Assembly: GCA_022749755.1 (NCBI GenBank)
Contig: CM040453.1
Coordinates: forward strand, 9,743,368-9,807,367
DNA: 64,000 nt
From: Azadirachta indica
Lineage: Eukaryota > Streptophyta > Magnoliopsida > Sapindales > Meliaceae
Direction of reading: 5' to 3'
Shown: one piece after another, positions 34,501-47,190 of the stretch
How the letters are laid out: the number at the start of each line of letters is the position of its first letter
How positions within the stretch are numbered: position 1 is the stretch's first letter
Made by a program: the position numbers and the translations under genes
The notes under the pieces: model-generated
Told to the model about the DNA's origin: nothing
Databases searched by the model: none
What the model saw: the letters and a program-made list of their open reading frames with translations, nothing else

Positions 34501-36248
34501 GGCCAAGAAAAGGAAGAAAGAACATAATTTTATAAAGAATTAAAGGAATACAACAATTAATGTATATGTGATATCACCTCAACTACAGGCACTCCCATGA
34601 GTTTTAGAAGTCTTTTACAGTCGTCATTGTGCTGCTTGGTTACCTGCAATGACACAGAGCATAGAGTGATAAAAGCTAGCATGTATGCACGTCCTCTCTT
34701 TCCAAACTTATTTTCACCTAAAAAGAATGATTGATTTCAAAGTAACCATAAATTATATACAGGATGGCGGATTGGGAAAGGACCCACCTTTACAGTTCGC
34801 TTGCTAAATTTCTCAACGTCTTCCTTATTGCCAGCCTGCAATGCCAAAACAACAAATGCTGTATGATCTATGATTTATGTACCCTTCTTCTATTGAAAGA
34901 CACCTGAAGGCACAATATTCTTGTCCATCCATGTCCAAAACTAGCCACAATCAGTTAAAACACCTCCCTTTCATTTTCCAAAAAATATGTATATCATTTT
35001 GTGGGTGCCATGTAAATTTTTGTAAGAATCTTCACTTACTGCTATGCTTGATAATTATCATATGAAGTTCTTCTACAAGAAAACAAACAAATTAAAATTG
35101 TTTGGCATCTAAATATAAATGTACACTCCTATTTACTTGTCCAGATATAAGAGAGTGATGATGTCCAACAATTTGACTCTATTGAAACAGAAAACTGATT
35201 TGTATGTCTACAGATTATAGTATTCCTACATTTTTACCAAATGATGTAAAATGACAAAAGCGCAATTAAAAGAAAGTTAAAAGAAAGGTATTTGCTTACC
35301 TCTACAGCTTCAGCCAAATCCTCAGTAGCATCTGCTCTCTTTGAGTATCTGCATCAAAAGTACAATATCAGAAACATCATTACCTACAATACAATAATTT
35401 TAATAATCTGTCAGGCAATAGGTGATGAAGCCACTATATGGTGAGAGTGAAAGTACCGTTTTGCCAGCTCTTGTTTTTTCAAATCCGGAGGTTTCCCATC
35501 GAATACATAGCTGATTTTATCCAATAAGTAGATTAGAGAAAGCACAAAATTAACCAAATAACATTCATACAAAGTTAAGATATGCTACCAGGACTAAAAT
35601 TCAAACAAAATAAAAAAGGAAAATAGAATAAACACATTACACTGGCTTCATTCCAGCCTCAAGAAGCCTGATTGTGCGAGTGAACATCCCTTGTAAATGA
35701 CTACCAAAAAAGACCCAACGTCAACATTCTTGAACAAAACAAAGACAAATTAACAAATCACGCAACCAAAAACAATTCATATTCCAATCCAGTTGCTTCA
35801 AAATCATCAAATATAACAAAAAATGAGAAAAATTGCTTCTATGTACCTAGTAACTTCGCCAGCCTCATTTGTCAACATGTCAGTTCCAGTTCTTCCCACC
35901 ACAATCTGCACACATTCAAACCCAAAAACCCACATGAAAAATCGAGTTCAAAACACATCAAATTAGGTTTCCAGGTTGGAAACAAATTGGGTTTATCAAA
36001 ATTTAACAAAAAGCAAAAAAAAGAAAGAAAAGAACAGACAAGGAACTGGTAGATGCTCATGCTGGCATCAATGGCTATCTTGCGACCAAAATAGCTCTCA
36101 AATTTCTGTTCTTTCATAGCCTTTGGTGCATTGTCTGCAAGAAGCTTTGTTAAACCCTAAATAAAAAAAAAATCATTATTTTATAAAAAAAATAATACAC
36201 TGTATGATAAAATTGAAAATTAAGAAATTAACTCACCTTTATACCCAT
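31578..36248 (-). CDS. FEN1: Flap endonuclease 1
   Basis: Seventeen coding exons on the minus strand: 36248-36237, 36156-36040, 35905-35847, 35700-35641, 35510-35457, 35348-35300, 34835-34788, 34643-34578, 34462-34412, 34060-33941, 33863-33779, 33644-33563, 33343-33229, 33127-33071, 32969-32923, 32843-32789, 31652-31578. They sum to 1152 nt and 383 residues, the usual plant FEN1 length. Active-site acids are all present: Asp34 (AIDAS), Asp87 (FDGKPP), Glu159/Glu161 (PSEAEAQ), Asp180/Asp182 (SEDMDSL) and Asp234/Asp237 (GCDYCDS). A PCNA-binding PIP box, QGRLESFF, spans residues 339-346, and the tail is Lys-rich (nuclear localisation). It removes 5' flaps in Okazaki fragment maturation and base-excision repair in the nucleus. 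The first coding exon is only 12 nt. Intron 9 begins with GC instead of GT; see findings. No coding defect. Confidence 0.96.
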
Positions 36249-38310
36249 TGATAAGAACAACAGAAACTGAGTTTTGAAATTTTTTTCTCTTTAGGTTTTA
36301 GGTTTTCAGAGATACTTTACTCAGTCTTCAGTCTCCAGCGTTTCCCGCCTACTGTTGCAGGTTATGGATACTATTATGGCATAATATCATGTAGACCCCT
36401 GATTTTTTCCTGAAATAAGAAATGAACCCCAATAGTTCAAAAATAGTTATTATTTTCACTTGTGATTAAATAGGATGTAAATAATTATTTTCACATTCTT
36501 GTTATTTAATTAGTTGTCACATATTTTTGAGATTTTAAGAATTATTATATTAGTTTATGAGCTTAAAAAGTGAAGTTTAATGCCAAAATTTGGCTATAAT
36601 GTCAACAAATTTATTTGATTATTAATATAATAAAATTCATAGATTTTTATTGAGTTATAACATGTTCAATAATTGATTTATCTTGTTATCATAATTACTT
36701 TCGTAATTGGCCAATTTTAGAGAAACTACTTCAAATAGGATTGTTGATTTTTTGTCTAACATTTAAATTTGGTTTATTATCAAATATCCATATACATTAA
36801 GTGTTTTGGTTTTATAATCTATGTTTGATTATAAAACACTTATGTCTACATACAAAAAGTGAAAGTTCATGACTTTTAACTAAATAACAAAATGTCTAAA
36901 TATTTTTATAATTTTATCTCTAAAAAAATCTCTCTAGTAAAAAAAATTCATTTATTTCCATCCTTCCATATAAAACCAAACCTATAAATTTTTTATGAAA
37001 TATTTTAACTTTATAAAAAGTGTAATTTTACAATTTTATTAGGATAATTCATATCACACACTTTTTTTCATATATCTTTATTTATTCAAATAATTAATTC
37101 TAAATTTTTGACATGACTCAAAGGTAAATATATAATAGAAAAAATCACTTATACAGTATAAGTTAGTATAACCAAAATTAAAAAACATATATCAAGTTTC
37201 AAATTTGTAAAAATAATCAACTTTTAGTTTCAAGTTGAACTTAGAATCATCAAATTTAGATTAAAAAAATAAAAGCTATCGAAATTAAATTTTAAAAACA
37301 CCTGTTATTTAACCATATTAGTACGATGATTGACATCTATAACTGAGTTATATATAAAATACATTATCAAAAGAAACAACATTTCATAATGTTACTTAAT
37401 TTTAAAAAGTCATCGACTCATTTTGAACTCTTGCTCAAGTTTAAATTTAATCTAATGGTTATAAATAAATGGATATTGTAAATAGATCTATCTAATGAAA
37501 AGATACATATATACATAGAAAGGTCATATTTAAATATTTAAATATTCAAAAAAAAAAAACCTTTTTACACCCCTTTTGTCTTCCATCACTTCCTAAACTT
37601 TATAAGAAAACAGTAATATTATAATTATGTTACTTAAGAACCATTATATCTTGAAAAGGGAAAACCATAAAATCTGTTTTATACCAAGATATTGTCTTAG
37701 AGAGGCAATTAATAGACCTTTCTTATTAAAGACAGTGCATTGCACACCTTAGATTATTGCACATATATACCATTAATATCAATACATTTTCAGAGCAAAC
37801 CACGTGGATAGAGCCATAATTGTATCCTAACAATATACAGCTTAAAATGTACAAGATAGATACCTATACATACAAAAATAATCCAATTTTAATTAAGATC
37901 TTGTTTGATAAATTAAATATTGTATAAATGAATTGTAAATATTGTAAATAACAAAACAACTAGTAAGGGAGGATCGCGAAGATAAAATTCTTTTGATACA
38001 ATGGAAATATTATATATACTTCTTTTTCTTAAGCAAAATGCCAAAAAGGGAATCATAATATTATTAAAAGAATTGTATGTACAACACATTGTACGATTAA
38101 CTCTTTTTTTTATTTAGATTTTTTATTAATTCAACACATTATATAATATGAAAGCTACTTTTCGATATTTCCCGAGTAAAAAGCTTTGCTTCATCCGTTG
38201 AATTATATGATACAAAGTAATTTAGCTTATGAGTTATACCTAGGAGATAAGTTAGATTCTATAACCAAAGAAAACAGATCGAAACGATATTAACTAGGTC
38301 GTTTTATGTA

Positions 38311-38347
<37 letters not shown>

Positions 38348-38473
38348 TATACATGTATATATACGTTATATATGTTCTAATTATTGATTAATGTGCTAGC
38401 TTTATCGTTAATTCCTCTCTGAAAATTGATTTAGTTCTAGCTCTTAGTCCAAAAATTTCTCCTTGTCTCCACC
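36249..38473. other. Intergenic region between divergent FEN1 and NPF genes
   Basis: Bases from 36249 to about 36370 probably hold the FEN1 leader and core promoter. The remainder is AT-rich with no gene recognised and should contain the NPF promoter at its right end. A CT microsatellite of about 30 bases at 38312-38342 lies 130 bases before the NPF start codon. Confidence 0.5.
38312..38342. repeat. (CT)n microsatellite in the NPF promoter/leader
   Basis: A pure CT run of about 15 units sits directly upstream of the NPF-like gene. Pyrimidine-rich CT tracts are common near plant transcription starts; this one may be in the core promoter or the leader. Confidence 0.9.
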
Positions 38474-41456
38474 ATGGTAAGTCCATTTCATTTCCTTTCA
38501 TCTCTTTTTTCTTTTTGTAATTGTGTATACAATAACAAATGTTTTCCTAACCAAAACAAGGTATTTGGTTGGAGAGAAAGTGATAGGAAAATAAGAGAAA
38601 ATATAAGAGAGATTTGAGATAAGATTCGTACTGGATAACCTCTATGATGTATTGACTAATTATTAGAATAAATTTAAATCTAAGTCTAAGGCTAAAGTGA
38701 AGTTAAACCCCTTACAATATGGCGCATGAGACTTATAATTTTTTCTACTAATTATTTTAATAATATTATTAATTAACTATAACTAATAATAAAATATAAT
38801 TATCATCTAGTTCTATGGTCTAATATTACCTAATAAGCAGTTATATATATATATATATATATTTGCATTCACTTTCATACACATCTACATTAAAATATAG
38901 CAAATGTGAATATATAACTCTACGACTTAGCACATAAATGACACTATTTTACACAAATTATTATCAATCTACATCAAAATATGCCTCGACTTCCTCAAAT
39001 TCGTAAACATTTGCACCTAACAATCAAGTGTATATATATCTTGGCCTTCCTCAAATTCGTAAATAATAAGAATCAAGTTTATATATATCTTGGTCAGGAT
39101 TTATCGAGACTAATTATATATTTGATATGTTTTAATGCGTTCAGGACAAGGAAGCTAGTAGCAATGGCAAGGGTGGATTCAGAGCTTGCATGTTCATTTT
39201 CAGTAAGCAAATAGCTTGATTCTTTTAACCTAATTAATTAAAATTTCATTAACAAAGTCTTAATTAATTTAATAACATGTTGGAATTAATCAGCTGTGTA
39301 TTGTTTAATTTGTAGCATTGTCGGCGTTGGAGAACATGGGATTCGTCGCAAACATGATAAGCTTGTTTCTATACTTTAAAGATGTTATGCACTTTGATAT
39401 TCCATCATCAGCCAACACTCTCACAAACGTAATGGGTTCTACTTTCTTGCTCACCGTCCTCGGTGGCTTCATCTCCGATACCTACCTGACCAGATTCGCC
39501 ACTAATTTGATCTTCGGAACCATCGAAGTCTTGGTAATAATTACAAACTACCTCTACATACACATATATACACGATTCTGCTCGGATCAGGACTGACGAG
39601 GTCTCATTTTACAGGCTTTAATGATGATGACAATTCAAGCCTATTCACACAAACTACACCCACCAGACTGCGGGAAATCAAGCTGCGTAGAAGGTGGAAT
39701 AGCAGTGATGTTCTACGTATCCCTGTCTTTATACGCATTGGGTTGTGGCGGTGTTCGCGGTTCGCTTGCTCCGTTAGGGGCTGGCCAATTCAACGAAAAG
39801 GATCCAAAAGAGGAGAAAGCTTTGGCTAGCTTCTTCAACTATTTCTTACTCAGTTGCACCATCGGAGCTGTCGTCGGAGTCACTGCCATTGTTTACATTA
39901 GCACTGATAAAGCCTGGTATTGGGGTTTTATGACATCGACTATCAGTGCGTTTGTTGGATTTGTTCTTCTCGCTCTCGGCAAGCCTTTCTACCGCGCTCA
40001 GCCGCCTGGAGAGAGCCCCATTTTGAGGGTTGTACAGGTTTGTATTAGTTCATTGTCTTCGTAATTTCTATCAGATTAATTTGTTAAACCCTTATTACTT
40101 GTTACCATATATAAGATTGATTTAACCTTAGACTAAGTTTAGTTTGTTGGCTTGACAGGTAATAGTTGTGGCAATCAAAAACCGAAAGCTTTCGCTCCCG
40201 GAAAACTACCAGGAATTGTATGAAATCAATGAAAAAGGAAGTCTTTCTACCGAGGCAAAAATCCTCCACACTAACCAATTTAGGTAATTGATCATAATGC
40301 TTCTTACTATATTTATTTATATACATGTTTAATTAAAATTTATATTTTCACAAATACGAATATGGTTTGTCTTTATACGTAAGGAGGTCCCTAAATCCAA
40401 TTAAAATCACTTCATTGTTAAATTGATTTTATCATTTCAATAGAAGTTGGGGATTTTAGTAGTTTAGTTGTAAACAAATAATAGTCAGATTATTTTTTTT
40501 ATAGGTGGCTAGACAAAGCAGCAATAGTCCGGAAAGACATAGAGCAATCAGCATGGACAATTTGCACAGTAACACAAGTAGAAGGAGTAAAAATCCTAAC
40601 AAGAATGTTACCAATTTTAGCCAGCACAATCTTGATGAACACTTGCTTAGCACAACTCCAAACATTTTCAGTTCAACAAGGCGTTTACATGGAACCCCAT
40701 CTAGGCGCCCTCAAAATTCCCACCGCTTCCATTCCTGTAATCCCCCTCTTTTTCATGTCCATCCTTCTTCCAGTTTACGAGCTGGTATTCGTCCCGTTCG
40801 CCCGGAAAATCACAGGACATCCCTCCGGAATCACGCAACTTCAAAGGGTAGGAGTAGGGCTAGTTCTCTCAGCAATCTCCATGGCCATAGCAGGAGTTGT
40901 GGAAGTGAAGAGAAGAAACCAATTTTATAAAAATCCATTGAAGCCTATGAGTTTGTTCTGGCTGTCGTTTCAGTACGGGATATTTGGTATAGCAGATATG
41001 TTTACGCTTGTGGGATTGCTTGAATTCTTTTACAAAGAAGCTCCTGCCGGAATGCGATCGCTTTCAACATCTTTTACCTTTCTGTCACTGTCATTTGGAT
41101 ATTTTCTGAGCACTGTTTTCGTTGATATTATCAATGCTGTGACAAAAAAGATTACTCCAAGCAAACAAGGGTGGCTGCATGGGAAGGATATAAACAAGAA
41201 CAATATTAATTTGTTTTACTGGTTTTTGGCAATACTTAGTGTGCTGAATTTCGTTGTTTATGTGTGGTCGGCTTTGTGGTACAAGTACAAAGAAGAGACC
41301 ATTGACAATGACGTCGATGCTTATCAGCAGCCAATTAATGGAGCACCGAGAGCATTGATTAATAATGATGATGCAGCCAAGGAGGAGAAAGCTGGGGAGA
41401 GTGACGCAAAAAAAAATAATGCAGCCAATGATGATGAAGTTAAGTCAGAAGCATGA
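38474..41456 (+). CDS. NRT1/PTR family (NPF4-like) proton-coupled transporter
   Basis: Exons 38474-38476 (the ATG alone), 39145-39202, 39316-39533, 39615-40037, 40159-40283 and 40505-41456 join to 592 residues. The exon 2 frame has a stop just upstream and no ATG of its own before a Met at its residue 16, so a spliced start codon is the simplest solution; 'accATGgtaagt' is both a good start context and a strong donor. The protein shows an MFS fold of 12 predicted membrane segments (for example NMGFVANMISLFLYF, STFLLTVLGGFISDTYL, LSLYALGCGGVRGSLAPLGAGQF), a large central loop after exon 4 and an acidic/Lys tail. The H+-coupling ExxER motif of the first helix is absent (LENMGFVAN). Family members carry nitrate, peptides, abscisic acid or other hormones; the substrate here is unknown. 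Most similar, by recall, to the NPF4 clade. Confidence 0.88.
38990..39094. repeat. Imperfect tandem repeat in NPF intron 1
   Basis: The block cttcctcaaattcgtaaa ... aatcaagt.tatatatatcttgg occurs twice in direct succession (about 38990-39044 and 39045-39094). The second copy is a few bases shorter. It sits in the first intron, about 50 bases before the exon 2 acceptor. Confidence 0.7.
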
Positions 41457-41713
41457 TATATATAAAGTGAGCTGTAATTTCTGTGTTGTATTAGATAAAT
41501 AATAAAGGAGCAAATGTGTAAGTGCATGTGGTAGTTTCGTGCTTAATTAGAAAGAGGTTTAATTTTGTAATATTGAAGATTTTGTGAGGATTAATATGTT
41601 AATGTAGTATTTTATTAATTAATGGTTATATTTGCTTCATATGCATAGGAACACATATATAATTAATAAGAAAAATCAAATAGACTGCTAGTGGATGGAC
41701 CAAGAGTTATATA

Positions 41714-42148
41714 TGTTAGAATTTTTTAACTATAAGTGGCCCACGATTTTCATCATTTTAAGTGGGAACTTGTGTTGTACAGTTTCTATCAGTTTTTGTG
41801 CAGTTTATTACATGTTCTAACAGTTGTTACACGTTCTGACAGTTTTTGGCAATTAAATGGTTACACGTTCTAGCAGTTTCTGGTATTTTTTTTATGGTTT
41901 CTGTGATGGGTAGAGCCTATAAATACAGCTCTTGGTTAGGTCCCTATGCCAACAATTTCTTTTAAGAAATATACACCATCGTATAGAAATTGTAAGGTTT
42001 AGAAGAACCATAAACCAGTAATTTTTCATCACCAGATTGTGAAAGACGACAATGGCAGGAGGTATGTCTTTTGGGTTTAATTCCGCATTTGATCTATATG
42101 CTATTATGATTAGTAAAGCATGCTAGATCATATATGAAATAGGTAATA
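41714..42148 (+). repeat. 5' LTR of the copia element
   Basis: 435 bp, starting TGTTAGAA and aligned end to end with 47487-47920. The 3' boundary (ggtaata) is set by loss of LTR-LTR identity and by the primer site 2 bases later. It ends TA rather than the canonical CA in both LTRs. A TATA box, tataaata, lies at 41918-41925. Confidence 0.92.
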
Positions 42149-42150
42149 TT

Positions 42151-42163
42151 TGGTATCAGAGCC
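42151..42163 (+). other. Primer binding site for initiator tRNA-Met
   Basis: TGGTATCAGAGCC starts two bases after the 5' LTR. It is the standard complement of the 3' end of plant initiator tRNA-Met used by copia elements to prime minus-strand DNA. Confidence 0.95.
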
Positions 42164-42389
42164 GTTGTTATTGCCTCTGCTTTGTTTTTGATAAATTCGG
42201 TTAAAAGGTTATTATTTAGGAAATCGAATTTATTGTTCAGTATTATTGATTAATAATAATACTAGAAATCATTATGAAATTGGATTACTGGTTTGGGATT
42301 TGATTTGATGATTTTTGTTTCTGGAATCAAATAAGAGATAATTCGTTTATGTAATAAAAAAAAAAAATTGTTTGCTGGAGGTTGAAGAT

Positions 42390-42600
42390 AATGTCATATG
42401 ACATGTCATCTGCTATATGCTAAATAGTATGACATGTCGTTTTCTGCATGATATTGTATGACATGTCATCTGCTTATGTTAAATAATAAGACATGTCATT
42501 TTTGAAATGACTTAATATGACATGTAGTTTTTATTTTTGAACGCGTGTGACATGTCGTTTTTATTATTTTGGTAATATGACATGTAGTTTCTGTATGTTA
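42390..42600 (+). repeat. Array of gacatgtc palindromes in the retrotransposon leader
   Basis: Seven copies of a motif built on (ta)tgacatgtc/a occur between the primer site and gag, spaced about 20-45 bases apart. The eight-base core gacatgtc is a perfect palindrome. Some copies extend to tgacatgtcatctgc. This is the untranslated leader, where packaging or dimerisation signals and enhancers may lie. Confidence 0.8.
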
Positions 42601-43170
42601 TAGTAAATAATAACATGCAACTTATTTGATTATTTTGGGACATATAATTAAAATTATGTCTTATTGTTTCATACAATTTATATAACCAATTTATGATTAA
42701 AATTAAATGTCTATAATCCGTATAATTTTGCTTAATTAAGGATTAGCCACAGCATCTTTAATTATACAAAATTATATTTTGAGTATTTTATGATCATGTA
42801 TAAGAAGATGACATTACTTGTAATTAATCATATTTAATATAATAAATTTTATCCCACAGGAATTTTTATTATATTTATATGATTAATTAGAATAAAATAT
42901 CAAATTATTTTCTTAATTACCTACAGGAATTAGGAAAAGGAACATAATTTGATAGTTTTATTGTAAATGTTTATATATACATATATAAATATGAATATGC
43001 TTGAATTAAAACTTTAGCCCACAGGCAAGTTTTATGTTCATTAATTCATATTTTACAACGTGATTTATATTAGTAGAACATGATATCTGTTTATTAGCCT
43101 CAATTCATATTATATATAAGCATGTATGTTTAATTGTGCAGTTATACAATCTATAAATTTTTCTGATATC

Positions 43171-43938
43171 AAATGTGACATTCCTAAGTTGAAAGGTGAT
43201 AACTATAAGGTTTGGAAGGAAAGAATTCTCCTTCATTTAGGGTAGATGGACATTGATTATGTTATACGGAAAGATGAACCAATTATTACCAAAATCAGCA
43301 GTCAAGCTGAAATTGCTCTTTATGAACGATGGGAGCGATCTAATCGCTTAAGTATGATGTTCATAAAAACTAAAATTTCTGCTAGTATTCGATGTTCAGT
43401 CGATCAACATGATAATGTCAAGGCATTATTGAAGGCAATTGATGAACAATTTGAGACTTCAGATAAAGCACTTGCTAACACCCTAATTATGAAGTTTTCA
43501 TCTATAAAGCTCACCAGTGTTAGAGGTGTGCGTGAGCACATTATGCAAATGAGGGACATTGCAGCTCAGTTAAAAGCTCTTGAGGTTGAAATGTCTAAGT
43601 CTTTTCTTGTACACTATATATTGAACACTCTTTCACAAGTATATGGACCCTTCAAAATCTCCTATAACACGCATAAGGATAAATGGTCAATTAATGAACT
43701 ATTGACCATGTGTGTTCAAGAAGAAGGAAGGCTAACAATGGAATTGGGTGAAAGTGCATTTATGGCAACACAAGGGAAGAACAAAGGGCAAGCCAAACAG
43801 AAAGGGAAAGGTAAAATACCTCCTCAAACTGAAATTAAAAAGGAATCCAAGTGCTTCTTCTGCAAGAAGAAAGGACACATGAAAAAGGATTGTTCTAAGT
43901 TTCAGAAATGGCTTGAGAAGAAAAGTAATTCAATCTGA
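43171..43938 (+). pseudogene. Copia gag, interrupted
   Basis: The main open stretch is 43246-43938. It follows an in-frame stop at 43243-43245 that cuts it off from the preceding N-terminal part of gag. The capsid region (UBN2-like) is recognisable, followed by a Lys/Gln-rich stretch and a CCHC zinc knuckle (CFFCKKKGHMKKDC) that binds RNA in the family. Translation ends in a TGA at 43936-43938 before the protease region. Without a repair event this copy cannot supply a full gag. Confidence 0.9.
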
Positions 43939-45772
43939 TTTGTTTGTTATGAATCTAATACAGTTGAAGCTAGTCATAACACATGGTGGATTGATTCTAC
44001 TTCTACAATCTATGTTGCAAATACCTTGCAGGGTATGCAAAACCTAAGGAAACCAGTGGGTAGTGAGTAGTGCATCTATTCAGGAAACAAGATGCATTCA
44101 TATGTGGAGGCAATTGGAACATGTAGTTTAATTTAAAGTAGTGGTTTTGTTTTGAGTTTAGAAAAGACATTTTATATTCCAACTTTTTCTAGAAATTTAA
44201 TTTCTGTTTCAAGACTTGTACCGTTTGGTTATTCCTTTAATTTTTCAGATACTTCTTTTAATTTATTTTACAAATCTGATCTTGTTGGGAATGGTACATT
44301 GTCTGATGGTCTTTTCTGTATTAATTTACAAAATAATGCCTCTTATGACGTGATGCATGTTCAAGCTGGTATTAATCGATGTGTTATGAATGAAAATTCC
44401 TCTATTGTGGCACCGGAAATTAGGACATATCTCTTTAGAAAGAATTAAAAGATTAATAAATGATGGGGTACTTAATACTTTAGATTTTACTGATTTTAAT
44501 ACTTGTTTGGACTGTATAAAGGGAAAACAGACCAACAAGACAAAGAAAGGTGCCAAAAGGAGTTCAAATAAATTAGAGGTCATACATTCAGATATTTGTA
44601 GTCCAGACATGGACTCGTATGGTTAGAAATACTTCATCTCTTTTATAGATGATTACTCACGATATATGTATCTCTACTTGCTTAAGAATAAAAATGAAGC
44701 ATTAGATATTTTTAAAGTTTTCAAAGCCGAAGTAGAGAAACAATGCGGAAAGCAAATTAAGATTGTGAGAACAGACAGAGGTGGAGAATATTATGGTAGA
44801 TATACTGAGGATGGACAAGTACTTGGTCCATTTGCGAAGTTTCTTCAAGAACAAGGGATAGTTGCCCAATACACCATGTCTGGCTCTCCAAACCAGAATA
44901 GCGTAGCAGAAAGAAGAAACCGAACGTTAATGGACATGGTACGAAGTATGCTTAGCAGTTCTAAGCTTCCTAAATCATTGTGGACTGAAGCTCTTAAGAC
45001 GGCAGTGTATATATTGAACCGAGTTCCAACCAAGGCTGTGCCAAAAACGCCTTTTGAATTATTTAAAGGTTGGAAACCGAGTTTGCGACATGTACGCGTT
45101 TGGGGATGTCCGTCTGAAGTAAGAGTCTATAATCCACAAGAAAAGAAACTAAACCCAAGGACCATTAGTGGATGTTTTATAGGATATGCTGAAAAGTCTA
45201 AAGGGTATAGATTCTATTGTCCATCTCATACCATTAGGATTGTGGAATCAAGAAATGCAAAATTTCTTGAAAATGACTTAATTGGTGGAAATGATCAATT
45301 TCAGAATATTATTTCTGAGAAAGATCATATTGATGCTCAGCCATCCACTTCAAGTGATAGGTTGATTGTAATTCATAACTCACCTCAAGTCCAACCGGAT
45401 GTTGAGCAACCAATTATTGAAATTCCACAAGTAACTAATAATCCAGTAGATCAATCTGTTCAAGAATTACCAGAAAATTTTGAACAAACAGTTGAACAAC
45501 ATATTCTTCAGGAAAATGTTGATACAACATTAAGGAGATCTACTAGATTAAAAAGATCAGCAATTCCTAATGATTATGTTGTGTATCTACAAGAATCTGA
45601 CTATAACATTGGAGCCGAAAATGATCCAGAAACGTTTTCACAAGCTATGAGTTGCAAAGAATCAAATTTATGGTACGATGCAATGAAAGATGAGATGATT
45701 TCTATGGCATTTAATAGAGTTTGGAATCTTGTTGAGTTGCCTAATGGTGCAAAAGCCATAGGATGTAAATAG
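43939..45772 (+). pseudogene. Copia protease and integrase region, broken
   Basis: The protease region (around WWIDS, at about 43985) lacks the intact DSG active-site triad and is followed by stops near 44068 and 44133. The GAG-pre-integrase domain (WHRKLGH, about 44402) and the integrase core are recognisable, including the three acidic positions (in HSDIC, TDRGGEY and the VAERRNR region). The frame is broken by a shift near 44400 and stops at 44624-44626 and 45770-45772. The longest intact block is 44666-45772. All breaks are plain in the sequence, so the product would be non-functional. Confidence 0.88.
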
Positions 45773-47190
45773 GTCTTTAAAACTAAGAAAGACTCATCAG
45801 GCAACATTAAGAGATAAAAGTAAGACTCGTTGCCAAAGGATTCACTCAAAAGGAAGGAATTGATTACAAAGAGACATTTTCTCCTCTATCCAAGAAAGAT
45901 TCCTTTCGTATAATTATGGCATTAGTTGCACATTTTGACTTAGAATTGCAACAAATGGATGTGAAAACGGCCTTTCTCAATAGAGATTTAGAGGAAAAGG
46001 TTTACATGAACCAATCAGAAGGATTTTTCTCTAGCAATGGCGAGCATTTGGTTTGCAAGCTCAAGAAATCCATATATGGCTTGAAACAAGCCTCCCGTCA
46101 ATGGTATTTGAAATTTCATGATGTTATTTCTTCATTCGGTTTCGTCGAAAATATCATGGATCAATGTATATACCAGAAGGTCAGTGGGAGCAAAATATGT
46201 TTCTTAATTCTATATGTGGATGACATTCTACTTGCATCCAATGATAAGGCGTTACTTTATAAGGTGAAACAATTTCTCTCTGAAAATTTTGACATGAAGG
46301 ATATGGATGATGCATCTTATGTCATTGGTATTAAGATACATAGAGATAGATTTCGAGGTATTTTAGGTCTATCTCAAGAGACCTATATCAATAAAGTTTT
46401 AGAGAGATTTCGGATGAAAAATTGTTCACCAAGTATAGCACCTATTGTGAAAAGTGACAGATTTAACTTGAACCAATGTCCAAGGAATGATCTTGAAAGG
46501 GAACAAATACAAAATATTCCATTTGCTTCTGCTATTGGAAGTCTAATGTATGCTCAGGTCTGCACCAGACCTGACATTGCATTTGCTGTTGGAATGTTGG
46601 AAAGATATCAGAGTAATCCTGGTTTAGACCACTGGAAAGCTGCAAAGAAGGTGATGAGGTACCTTCAAGGAACGAAGGATTATATGCTTATGTATAGACG
46701 AACAGATAATTTGGAGGTGACTGGATACTCAGATTCAGATTTCGCTGGCTGTGTTGATTCACGAAAGTCAACATCTGGATACATTTTTATGTTTGCCGGT
46801 GGAGCTGTATCTTGGAGGAGTGCAAAGCAAACTTTGACTGCTACTTCTACTATGGAGGCTGAGTTCGTCTCTTGTTTTGAGGCTACTTCGCATGGTGTAT
46901 GGATGAAGAATTTCATATCTGGGCTTAAGATCGTGGATTCAATTTCTAGGCCATTAAAGATATATTGTGATAATTCAGCTGCAGTATTTATGGCTAAAAA
47001 TAATAAAAGTGGTAGTCGAAGCAAACACATCAACATTGAGTATTTAGCTATAAGAGAACGTGTTAAAGATAAAATAGTAGTTATTGAACACGTTAGCACT
47101 GAATTGATGATTGCTGATCCTTTGACAAAAGGCATGCCACCATTGAAATTTAAGGATCATGTAGATCAAATGGGACTTGGTTCCTTTTGA
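45773..47190 (+). pseudogene. Copia reverse transcriptase and RNase H region, 5' part broken
   Basis: The block 45916-47190 is open for 424 codons. It shows the reverse-transcriptase catalytic motif YVDD (about 46216) and the RNase H region with the tail typical of copia (LTKGMP). The N-terminal fingers of the polymerase lie upstream in 45779-45915, separated by a frameshift near 45815. The enzyme is therefore incomplete as encoded. Confidence 0.9.

Noticed and set aside
39165..39214. Reading frame MARVDSELACSF across NPF exon 2
   Set aside because: It does not continue into exon 3 in frame. The other frame (GKGGFRACMFIF) matches the family and joins correctly.
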